Shown one piece after another: positions 20,361-27,504 of a stretch of 64,000 bases of DNA. This DNA comes from Actinacidiphila guanduensis. GTDB taxonomy: Bacteria > Actinomycetota > Actinomycetes > Streptomycetales > Streptomycetaceae. Below the pieces are notes generated by a model that ran no database searches, was not told the origin of the DNA, and saw only the letters and a program-made list of their open reading frames with translations. A program made the position numbers and the translations under genes. The DNA lies in NCBI RefSeq assembly GCF_900103985.1, contig NZ_FNIE01000005.1, positions 62,001 through 126,000 on the forward strand. Reading direction: 5' to 3'. The number at the start of each line of letters is the position of its first letter. Position 1 is the first letter of the stretch.

Positions 20361-21179
20361 TCAGGCCGCCGCGCCGCGGGCCGCCCGGTGCGCGGCCTCA
20401 GCGAAGGGTAGTACCTCGGCGAGGAAGCCCGCCGGGTCGGAGGCGAACACGACGTGGCCGGTGTCGAAGGTGCGCAGCCGGGCGCCGGGGATCGCGGCCC
20501 GCGTCTGCCGGCCCGCCCCGCGGGTGAAGACGATGTCCCGCCGGCCGAACGCGACCAGCGTGGGCGCGGTGATGCGGGCGGCCAGCGGGCGCAGGTCGAA
20601 GGATGTGTGCCCGAAGCTGCGCCACAGCCCGGCGGCGGTCCTGGCGCCGGTACCGCTCGATCCCCGGGCCACCGTCTCGGCGGTGATCCTGCGGTCCTCC
20701 TCGGTGCGCGGGGCCATGTAGCGCGGGACGAGGAAGGGGGACACGCGGCGGTAGATCCCCGGCCGGCCCAGCAGGCGGGTGCCGAGGGCGACATGGGGGC
20801 CGCGCCGGGTGAAGCCGCCGGAGTTCACCAGTACGAGCCCGGCCACCCGCTCGGGGTGGGTGATCGCGAGCCGGGCGGCGGCGAAGCCGCCCACCGAGTT
20901 GCCGACGAGAACGGCCGGGCCGGGATCCAGCCGGTCGGTGAAGTCCACCAGCACGTCGGCCAGTTCGCCGGCGCCCACGGTCCGCCCCGGCGGGATCGGG
21001 CCGGAGGCGCCGTGCCCCGGCCAGTCCGGCGCGAGCACCCGGAAGTGCTCGGCCAGACCGTCCAGCACGCCGCCGTAGTCGCGGTGGTCGTGCAGGTTGG
21101 CGTGCAGCAGGACCACGGGCAGGCCCTGTCCCCGCTCCACGAAATGGACAGGGCCCAGACCCGTGCGCACGCTCGCCAT
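20361..21179 (-). CDS. Alpha/beta-fold hydrolase
   Basis: This 272-residue hydrolase has the oxyanion region LLHANLHDHRDY, the nucleophile elbow VGNSVGGFAA (Ser), a probable acid in AFGRRDIVF and the catalytic His in FDTGHVVFAS. It has no signal peptide. The ATG at MASVRTG was chosen because an earlier ATG lies inside the upstream operator palindrome. It heads a minus-strand unit with the TetR gene. Possible roles include ester, lactone or C-C bond hydrolysis; the substrate is not deducible. Confidence 0.85.
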   Translation of the reverse strand: MASVRTGLGPVHFVERGQGLPVVLLHANLHDHRDYGGVLDGLAEHFRVLAPDWPGHGASGPIPPGRTVGAGELADVLVDFTDRLDPGPAVLVGNSVGGFAAARLAITHPERVAGLVLVNSGGFTRRGPHVALGTRLLGRPGIYRRVSPFLVPRYMAPRTEEDRRITAETVARGSSGTGARTAAGLWRSFGHTSFDLRPLAARITAPTLVAFGRRDIVFTRGAGRQTRAAIPGARLRTFDTGHVVFASDPAGFLAEVLPFAEAAHRAARGAAA

Positions 21180-21194
21180 GCCCGGCACATTACC

Positions 21195-21218
21195 CATTGA
21201 CCGACCGGTCGGTCAATG
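21195..21218. promoter_or_regulatory. Perfect 24-bp palindrome, TetR-type operator
   Basis: The half site cattgaccgacc at 21195-21206 is followed directly by its exact complement at 21207-21218. The core accgaccggtcggt is the classic streptomycete TetR-family operator. It sits 16 bases before the hydrolase start codon, where binding would block transcription. Confidence 0.85.
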
Positions 21219-21478
21219 AAATAGGGACCGAACTGCAGCCGCCCACAAGGAAGTCGGCACATCCCTGGCGACTCGTGGGGCGGTGTGTGGCGCAGGCCAC
21301 GCCGGGCGGCGTCAACACCGCCTCCCGGGCCCGCGTATCCCCTCCCGTCACAGCGCGCGGGCGGAAGCGAGGGAGGATGGCCGGTGAGGAAGGCGGGCGA
21401 TGGGGACGGCGGGCGGCGGTGACGGGGGCCAGGGTGTGGCGGGCGCGCCGGAAGGACACCGTCGAGGCGGCCCCGGCC

Positions 21479-21994
21479 ATGCGCAGCGAGAAGGACGTGC
21501 GCGCCGCCTACCGCGAGTACGGCGGCGAACTCCTCGGATTCGCCCGCAACGCCCTGGGCGACGAGCAGTTGGCCGAGGAGGTCGTGCAGGAGGTGTTCCT
21601 GCGCGCCTGGCGGGCGGCCGACGGCTACGACGCGCGCCGGGCGAGCCTGCGCACCTGGCTCTACGCCATCGCGCGCAACGCGGTGGTGGACGCCCGCAGG
21701 CGCGCCGCGGCCCGGCCCGCGCCGCCCGAGCGGCACGTCGGGGAGCAGCACGACGGCCCCGCGGTCCCCGACCCCTACGACCGGCTGCTGCAGCGCATCG
21801 AACTCGACGAGGCGCTGGGCCGGTTGAGCCCCGACCAACGGCAGGTGATCGTCCAGGTGCACGTCCTGGGCCGCTCGTGCGCGGACGTCGCCGCCGAGTT
21901 GGGCATCCCGGCCTCGACTGCGCGCAGCCGCCTCCACCACGGCGTCCGCGCCCTGCGCGGCATCCTCCAGGAGAACGGATGGCTGGCCCCGTGA
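21479..21994 (+). CDS. ECF-family RNA polymerase sigma factor
   Basis: This 171-residue sigma factor has a region 2 (AYREYGGELLGFARNALGDE through RTWLYAIARNAVVDARRR) and a region 4 (SPDQRQVIVQVHVLGRSCAD, then the helix-turn-helix PASTARSRLHHGV). The ATG at MRSEKD gives normal ECF length with a GAGG about 10 bases upstream. Other in-frame starts exist upstream (for example ATG at 21377). It overlaps the anti-sigma gene by 16 bases, so the two are made together. It should direct transcription of its own operon and perhaps envelope or metal-stress genes. Confidence 0.88.
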   Translation: MRSEKDVRAAYREYGGELLGFARNALGDEQLAEEVVQEVFLRAWRAADGYDARRASLRTWLYAIARNAVVDARRRAAARPAPPERHVGEQHDGPAVPDPYDRLLQRIELDEALGRLSPDQRQVIVQVHVLGRSCADVAAELGIPASTARSRLHHGVRALRGILQENGWLAP

Positions 21995-22719
21995 ATCCAG
22001 TGGATCCCATGAACCCCATGAGCGCCGGGTGCGCGCGGACCGCCGAGGAACTGACCGAACTCCTCATGCTGGGCGAGGAGTTGCCCTCCGGTCTGGCCGA
22101 CCACGTGGCGGCCTGTCCGCGCTGCGCGGCCGAGGCGCAGGAGGTGCGCCAGGTGCTGCGCACCTTCGAACGGGCCGGGTTCCGCGCCTCGTTGCTCCCC
22201 GAACCGGCCGCAGGCGGGGAGCCGGCGCACGCAGCCGTACCCCGGCTGCGCCGTCAGGACGGCCCCGAGCCCGCCGGGAACACCGGCACGGCACCCGCGC
22301 GGCGGCGTCCGCGCCGCCGCGCCGCCCTGGCCGCAGGCGCCCTCCTGCTCGCGGCCTGCGCCGCCGCGCTCGGCCTCGTGGCCACCGCGGGCCGGCGGGC
22401 CGCACCGGACGCCGCCGATGTCAGCGTCGCTCAGGAGGGGCGGATGGTCCCGCACTCCTGGGGAACGGAGGTGCCCGTGCTGCTGTCCGGGCTCGCCCCG
22501 GGCCGCACCTACCGGCTGGAGACCGGCGACGCCCACGGGCACCGCCAGACCGCGGGCAGTGTCCACGCAGGCGGCAGCGGCCGCCCCATGCATGTCCGGA
22601 TGGTGACCGCGATGCCGAGGAGCGCCATCACCACGCTCTACGTCCAGGACACCCGCGGCCGCATGGTCGCCGAGATCCGCGTCACCCCGCGACCGGCGCC
22701 GGGCGCGACCGGAGTCTGA
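21979..22719 (+). CDS. Membrane anti-sigma factor with zinc finger
   Basis: This 246-residue protein has the anti-sigma zinc motif HVAACPRCAAE (His-x3-Cys-x2-Cys) at about residues 37-47, a single membrane helix near residues 115-138 (AALAAGALLLAACAAALGLV) and an extracytoplasmic domain with TEVPVLLSGLAPGRTYRLE. It should hold the ECF sigma at the membrane until a signal is sensed outside. The ATG has an AGGAG five bases upstream and overlaps the sigma gene. The outer domain resembles in tone the C-terminal domain of the following propeller protein (AxDLRPTTTYQAY), hinting at shared binding partners. Confidence 0.85.
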   Translation: MAGPVNPVDPMNPMSAGCARTAEELTELLMLGEELPSGLADHVAACPRCAAEAQEVRQVLRTFERAGFRASLLPEPAAGGEPAHAAVPRLRRQDGPEPAGNTGTAPARRRPRRRAALAAGALLLAACAAALGLVATAGRRAAPDAADVSVAQEGRMVPHSWGTEVPVLLSGLAPGRTYRLETGDAHGHRQTAGSVHAGGSGRPMHVRMVTAMPRSAITTLYVQDTRGRMVAEIRVTPRPAPGATGV

Positions 22720-22840
22720 CCCGCGGGCCGCGCACGCGGGTCCCGCTCCACCCCCCCGTACTTCCCGGGGCACGGCCCCTACCGGGCCGCGCCCGGGTCC
22801 CGCCTGCCCATCGGGCATCCCATATATGGAGGTTCATCCC

Positions 22841-24454
22841 GTGTTCTCCCTCAAGGGCGTCGCCGCCGCCACCGCGGTCCTCGCCGGGGTCGGCGCCACC
22901 GCCCTGTCCACGACCGGCGGCCACCACGCCGCCGCGGCGGCCGCACAAGCGGCTCCGTCCGCCTCCTCCGCACAGCCCCTCCAGGCCGCCGCCCGGTCGG
23001 CCGCCACCACCGCCGGCGACGGCACCTCCGCCCCGGTACGGATCTCCGGCCGCGACCGCGTCTACACCGCGGACCAGACGTCGAACACCGTCACCGTCAT
23101 CGACCCCTCCACGGACCGGACCCTGGGCACCATCGCGCTGGGCGCCCAGCGCCTGGGCGCCACGCTCAGCCCGCAGTACACCGCCGACGTGGGCGTGCAC
23201 GGCCTGGCGTTCTCCCGCGACGACACCCGCCTCGGGGTGGTGAGCGTCACCAGCGACACCGTCGACATCATCGACATCGCCACCAACAAGGTGCTCAACT
23301 CCACCGATGTCGGCCGCGCCTCGCACGAGGGCACCTTCACCGCCGACGGCAAGGAGTTCTGGGTCGCCGACCGCGGCCGCGACACCGTCACGATCGTGGA
23401 CGCCGTCCACGGCGGGGTGATCGGAAACGTGCACGTGGGCCCCGGGCCGTCCAAGGTCGTCCTCAGCCCGGACGGGAACACCGCGTACATCAACCACATC
23501 AGCGCCGCCGAGATCACCGCGGTCGACGTGCACACTCGCAAGGTCCTGTACACCATCACCGGACTCGGCGACAGCTTCTCCTCCGACGAGGCCATCTCGC
23601 CCGACGGCACCGAGCTGTGGGCCGCGCACAAGCGGGTCGGCCTGACCAGCGTCGTGGACCTCGTGCACCGCAAGGTCGCCGCCGTCCTCACCACCGGCCC
23701 GGACACCAACCACCCCAACTTCGCCCGGACGGCGGCGGGTTCGCTGGCCTACCTCACCGTCGGCGGGCTGGACGAGACGCTCGTCTACCGGCGGGTGCCC
23801 GGCGGCACCCCCCAGCTCCTCACCCGCATCCACGACCACGGCCACGCCCCGCACGGCATCTGGCCGAGCGGCGACGGCAGCCGCATGTACGTCGACATGG
23901 AGAAGTCCGACGCGGTGGACGTCATCGACACCGCCACCGACCGGGTGCTCGACACGCTGCGCACCGGCCAGGAGCCGCAGGCCCTCGTCTACGTGCCGAA
24001 CGCCGCGCCCGCCGGTTCGGCCGCGAACCTCGGCACGCAGGGCCTGGGCGCCGGACCCCGCAACGTGCCCACCACGCTGCCGGACGGGACCGCGGGGGAG
24101 ACCATGCGCCCGGGCGGCAAGGGGCGGCAGCTGGAGGCGACCGTCCGCCCGGTCAGCGGGCTGGACATGATCCAGCTCCAGGCGCGCGACCTGAGGCCGA
24201 CCACCACCTACCAGGCGTACTCCGTGCTCGCGGGCGGGCAGCGCATCCCCCTGCTGTCCTTCACCACCGACGCGAACGGCAACGCTCCCCAGGTGCTGGC
24301 CTTCGCCGACTTCACCGGACGGAGCATCGCCCTGGCCGACAAGGGCGCCGCGACCGCCCAGACGCTGGAGCAGATGAAGACCACCGCCGCGGCCATGCAC
24401 CCCGGCTCCGACGACGCGGTCGAGGCGGCCGCGCTCGACGAGTGCTGCTGCTGA
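22841..24454 (+). CDS. Secreted YncE-like beta-propeller protein ending in three cysteines
   Basis: This 537-residue protein has a signal peptide (KGVAAATAVLAGVGATA), an Ala-rich linker, and repeated 40-residue YVTN/YncE propeller blades: VYTADQTSNTVTVIDPSTD, FWVADRGRDTVTIVDAV, MYVDMEKSDAVDVIDTATD. A C-terminal beta-sandwich-like domain (about residues 425-500) follows. The last residues are DECCC. A GGAGG eight bases upstream supports the GTG start over the ATG 15 bases earlier, which overlaps that site. It follows the ECF/anti-sigma pair and precedes a YcnI-like copper protein, suggesting an envelope metal or redox role. The Cys tail is a possible metal or redox site (inference). Confidence 0.82.
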   Translation: MFSLKGVAAATAVLAGVGATALSTTGGHHAAAAAAQAAPSASSAQPLQAAARSAATTAGDGTSAPVRISGRDRVYTADQTSNTVTVIDPSTDRTLGTIALGAQRLGATLSPQYTADVGVHGLAFSRDDTRLGVVSVTSDTVDIIDIATNKVLNSTDVGRASHEGTFTADGKEFWVADRGRDTVTIVDAVHGGVIGNVHVGPGPSKVVLSPDGNTAYINHISAAEITAVDVHTRKVLYTITGLGDSFSSDEAISPDGTELWAAHKRVGLTSVVDLVHRKVAAVLTTGPDTNHPNFARTAAGSLAYLTVGGLDETLVYRRVPGGTPQLLTRIHDHGHAPHGIWPSGDGSRMYVDMEKSDAVDVIDTATDRVLDTLRTGQEPQALVYVPNAAPAGSAANLGTQGLGAGPRNVPTTLPDGTAGETMRPGGKGRQLEATVRPVSGLDMIQLQARDLRPTTTYQAYSVLAGGQRIPLLSFTTDANGNAPQVLAFADFTGRSIALADKGAATAQTLEQMKTTAAAMHPGSDDAVEAAALDECCC

Positions 24455-24468
24455 CGGGCCGGCCGCCG

Positions 24469-25218
24469 ATGTCCTCCCCGAAGTCCCCGCGGGCAAAGTC
24501 CGCTTCAGCCCTGCGCCGCCGCGTGCTGCGCGCCGCGCCGGTCTGCGCCGGGCTGTGCGCGACGGCCCTGCTGGCCCTGGCCGGGCCCGCCTCGGCCCAC
24601 GTCAAGGTGTTCTCCGACGACGCCCGGCAGGGCCGCCCGGCCACCCTGCGGTTCCGCGTCCCCTCCGAGCGGACCGCCGCCGTCACCGTCCGGGTGGACG
24701 TCTCCTTCCCCGAGGACGTCGCCCCCGCCTCGGTCCCCCCGGTCGGCGGCTGGACCGACCAGGTCGAGCGGCCCGGCCCGGACGGGCGCACCCACGTGGT
24801 GTGGACCGCCCGGGCGGGCCACGAGATCGCCTCGGACGACGTGCGGTCCTTCACGGTCGAGGTCGCGCCGCTGCCCAAGGACGCGAGCGTCAGCTTCGAC
24901 GCGGCCCAGACCTACTCCGACGGCTACGTCGTCGACTGGGACGAGGCGCAGCACGGGGCCGCGCCGCCGGCCTTCCCGGCCCCCGTCCTGGTCCTGGACG
25001 CCGCCGCGTACAACGCCGAACAGGCCCGGGCGCAGGCGACCACGGCGGCTCCCCACCCCTCGGTCTCCGCGGCTGCCGCGCAGACGGCGTCCGCCTCCGG
25101 CAGCGGCTCCGGTACGGGCTCCTGGCTGCCGTGGACGGTCGCCGGCGTCGCCCTGGCGGCGGCCGCGGGCACCGCTCTCGTACGGCGCGGAAAGCCTCCC
25201 ACGGCGAGCGGTCACTGA
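24469..25218 (+). CDS. YcnI-like copper-binding membrane protein (DUF1775)
   Basis: This 249-residue protein has a signal peptide ending at ASA, so the mature chain begins HVKVF. The exposed N-terminal His is the copper ligand in YcnI proteins. The DUF1775 domain follows (LRFRVPSERTAAVTVRVDV, the conserved Trp in VGGWTDQV, VWTARAG). A Ser/Ala-rich linker and one C-terminal helix (WTVAGVALAAAAGTALV) anchor it outside the cell. It is 14 bases from the propeller gene and closes the ECF operon; a terminator hairpin follows. YcnI proteins are linked to copper import or homeostasis, though the precise reaction is not settled. Confidence 0.85.
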   Translation: MSSPKSPRAKSASALRRRVLRAAPVCAGLCATALLALAGPASAHVKVFSDDARQGRPATLRFRVPSERTAAVTVRVDVSFPEDVAPASVPPVGGWTDQVERPGPDGRTHVVWTARAGHEIASDDVRSFTVEVAPLPKDASVSFDAAQTYSDGYVVDWDEAQHGAAPPAFPAPVLVLDAAAYNAEQARAQATTAAPHPSVSAAAAQTASASGSGSGTGSWLPWTVAGVALAAAAGTALVRRGKPPTASGH

Positions 25219-25229
25219 AACTGAGCGCA

Positions 25230-25260
25230 GGGCGCCCGCCTGACAGCCGGCCGGGCGCCC
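25230..25260. terminator. Short hairpin just after the YcnI-like gene
   Basis: Arms gggcgcccg (25230-25238) and cgggcgccc (25252-25260) are perfectly complementary with a 13-base loop, 11 bases after the stop codon. It probably works together with the longer hairpin 25 bases further on. Confidence 0.5.
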
Positions 25261-25285
25261 GGCCGCCCCGGCACCCCCACAGCGC

Positions 25286-25324
25286 GGGGGCGGCGGCGGA
25301 GGCAACCCCTCCGCCGCCGCCCCC
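25286..25324. terminator. 17-bp perfect GC hairpin closing the ECF operon
   Basis: The left arm gggggcggcggcggagg (25286-25302) pairs exactly with 25308-25324 across a five-base loop. This very stable stem about 70 bases after the stop codon is the likely end of the sigma/anti-sigma/propeller/YcnI transcript. The following 420 bases to the next start hold no gene I can support. Confidence 0.75.
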
Positions 25325-25744
25325 CGGTCACGGACGGCCCCCGGCCGGGCTTCCGGTCTCCCTCCCCGACCCGTTTGCCTCCCCGTCCGGTTGCCGCTCC
25401 CGTCCTGTCCCGGCCCGGCCCCGCAGCGGCCCCGCACCGGCCTCGGGCCCGCCTCGTGTCTTCGTCCGGGCCGCGGCCCGGCTCCCCGGCCGCGGCACCG
25501 GTTCGCATCCGCGTTCCCGTGTGGCGAAGGCAACCTTCCGCCGTGCTCGGCGCGTTGACCTCTGCGGGAGGAGTCCGGTGCGGAGTCGGGACCGTCGGGG
25601 AAGACTTCCGGCACAGGACACCATGGGACACTGGTCCGGGTGGCGGTCGCGGGTGGCGGAGAGAAACACAGGCGGCGGCCGCAACCGAACGGGCGGGGTA
25701 CTGCCTCCTACAGGTAGTGCGACCTGCGAGATGGGGAGACTCGA
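25325..25744. other. Gene-free leader region before the L,D-transpeptidase
   Basis: No supported gene lies here. The first half is simple-sequence GC-rich (ccggcc-type strings). The second half is less GC-rich and ends in the imperfect inverted pair actgcct/aggtagt near 25699-25717, about 30 bases before the start codon. It presumably contains the transpeptidase promoter; no riboswitch was recognised, and I do not see the conserved parts of the c-di-AMP (ydaO) riboswitch used by other cell-wall genes. Confidence 0.4.
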
Positions 25745-27022
25745 TTGATCACGTCACCGGCGGCTGACACCGCCGCTCACGACACGGCCCGGCCGGGGGG
25801 CCGCTCGGCCCGCGGCAGCCGGACGGCCAAGGGGCTGCTCGCGCTGGCGCTCGGCGCCGTCCTGCTGGGTGCTGCCGCCTGCGGCGGGAACAGCGGGTCG
25901 TCCGCCGGCAAGGACGGCCAGGACGGCAAGGGCCAGGGCAGCACGGCCACCACGCCCGCCCCGCAGGCGGCGGTGAGCATCCAGCCCGCCAACGGCGCCA
26001 CCGGCGTGGACACCACCGGTGCCCTGAAGGTCGCCGCGGCCAAGGGCAAGCTGACCAAGGTCACCGTGACCGACCCGGCCGGCGACCCCGTGGACGGCGC
26101 GATATCCGCGGACGGCGCCAGTTGGACGCCGGCGGCCACGCTGCACACCGGCACCAAGTACACGGTCAACGCCACGGCGACCGACGCGTCCGGCCTGACC
26201 ACCCAGCGCCAGTCGTCGTTCACCACGCTGAAGCCGAAGTCGGTGAACTACGGCAACTTCAACATCGAGCCCGGGGCGACCTACGGCGTCGGCATGGAGG
26301 TGTCGATCCGGTTCAACAAGCCGGTGGCCGACCAGGCGCTGACCCACAAGAACATCACCGTGACCGCCAGCCCCGCGGTGGACGTCCAGGGCCACTGGTT
26401 CGGCAACCAGCGGATCGACTTCCGGCCCGAGCACTACTGGGCCCCGGGCACCAAGATCACCCTCCACCTGCGGCTCAACGGCGTGCAGATGTCGCCCGGC
26501 GTGTACGGGCAGCAGTCCAAGGACGTGTCCTTCACCGTCGGCCGCTCGCAGACCTCGGTGGCCGACAACACCTCCAAGACGCTGAAGATCTACCGCAACG
26601 GCGCCCTCTACAAGACCTTCCCCGCGAGCCTGGGCGACGCCCAGCACACCACCTACAACGGCAAGATGGTGATCGAGGAGAAGGACCCGGTGGTGGACAT
26701 GGACTCCCGCACCGTGGGCCTGGGCAACGCGTACCACATCAAGGACGTCCCGCACGCGATGCGGCTGTCGGACTCCGGCACCTTCGCGCACGGCAACTAC
26801 TGGCGCCCGGTGTCGACGTTCGGCCACGAGAACACCAGCCACGGCTGCGTCGGCCTGCACGACGTCAAGGGCGGTGGCGACCCCAGCACCCCGGCCGCCT
26901 GGTTCTACAGCCACTCGCTGATCGGCGACGTCGTCGAGGTCGTCCACTCGCCCGACAAGGTCATCGACCCCGGCAACGGCATCAACGGCTGGAACATGTC
27001 CTGGGCCGCTTGGACCGCCTGA
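25745..27022 (+). CDS. L,D-transpeptidase lipoprotein
   Basis: This 425-residue protein is an exported lipoprotein (helix LLALALGAVLLGAAACGG with lipobox Cys near residue 41). Residues about 75-260 form two Ig-like domains. The C-terminal YkuD domain carries the catalytic motif SHGCVGLHD (Cys about 368) and the upstream His in FAHGNYW. It cross-links peptidoglycan stem peptides 3-3 or attaches proteins to the wall, outside the membrane. The domain order matches LdtMt2-type enzymes of actinobacteria. The TTG start has GGGGAG upstream. A strong terminator follows, so it is probably transcribed alone. Confidence 0.92.
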   Translation: MITSPAADTAAHDTARPGGRSARGSRTAKGLLALALGAVLLGAAACGGNSGSSAGKDGQDGKGQGSTATTPAPQAAVSIQPANGATGVDTTGALKVAAAKGKLTKVTVTDPAGDPVDGAISADGASWTPAATLHTGTKYTVNATATDASGLTTQRQSSFTTLKPKSVNYGNFNIEPGATYGVGMEVSIRFNKPVADQALTHKNITVTASPAVDVQGHWFGNQRIDFRPEHYWAPGTKITLHLRLNGVQMSPGVYGQQSKDVSFTVGRSQTSVADNTSKTLKIYRNGALYKTFPASLGDAQHTTYNGKMVIEEKDPVVDMDSRTVGLGNAYHIKDVPHAMRLSDSGTFAHGNYWRPVSTFGHENTSHGCVGLHDVKGGGDPSTPAAWFYSHSLIGDVVEVVHSPDKVIDPGNGINGWNMSWAAWTA

Positions 27023-27115
27023 CCGAATCGCCGGAGCGAACCGCCTGAGCACCACACCCCGTAGCACCGATCGAAGCCGGACCCGAGCCGGCCCGAAGCC
27101 CGGTCGCGGCACCCG

Positions 27116-27173
27116 CCCGCGCCTCCCGGAACCACCGCGCCCACCCGCGCGGCCCGGGAGGCGCGGGCGTTTT
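27116..27173. terminator. 14-bp hairpin with T run after the L,D-transpeptidase gene
   Basis: Arms cccgcgcctcccgg (27116-27129) and its complement (27154-27167) enclose a 24-base loop and are followed by cgtttt. This is the best intrinsic terminator in the window. Confidence 0.85.
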
Positions 27174-27504
27174 CGCGCGCCCATCTCATGAAGCCGATCC
27201 TCCGACGTATCGTGCCATGTGCAGCCGCCCAACCCGCTGCAAAACGCCGTAAAACGAGCGATCAAGGGTGCACCTCCCCATCCCTCTCACGGCACTTGAC
27301 GGGATGTTTGGTTCAGCAGTTGAATCCCCTGCGTAACAGGAACCGCTTTTGCCAGAAGTGCTCAGCGGGGCGTGTGCGACAGCTGTGCACGCCTCCCCCC
27401 ACCGCAAGCAGGCGCAAATGGAGCGGTACACACCGGCGAGCCGTGACGTGCACGGATGCCCTGCCGCGGGGCCTGCGTTCAACCACTGAACATCGGAGCG
27501 TCAC
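27174..27504. promoter_or_regulatory. AT-richer control region before the GH99-like gene, with two TTCA-N5-TGAA sites
   Basis: This gene-free interval is noticeably less GC-rich than its surroundings. It holds two copies of the inverted motif TTCA-N5-TGAA: ttcagcagttgaa (27312-27324) and ttcaaccactgaa (27478-27490). The second is 15 bases before the start codon. A possible promoter reads ttgacg (27296-27301) and ttgaat (27320-27325) with an 18-base gap, overlapping the first copy. Such placement suggests a repressor that controls the secreted enzyme. Confidence 0.45.

Noticed and set aside
25325..25744. c-di-AMP (ydaO) riboswitch before the L,D-transpeptidase
   Set aside because: Position and gene type are suggestive, but the conserved sequence blocks of the riboswitch are not visible.
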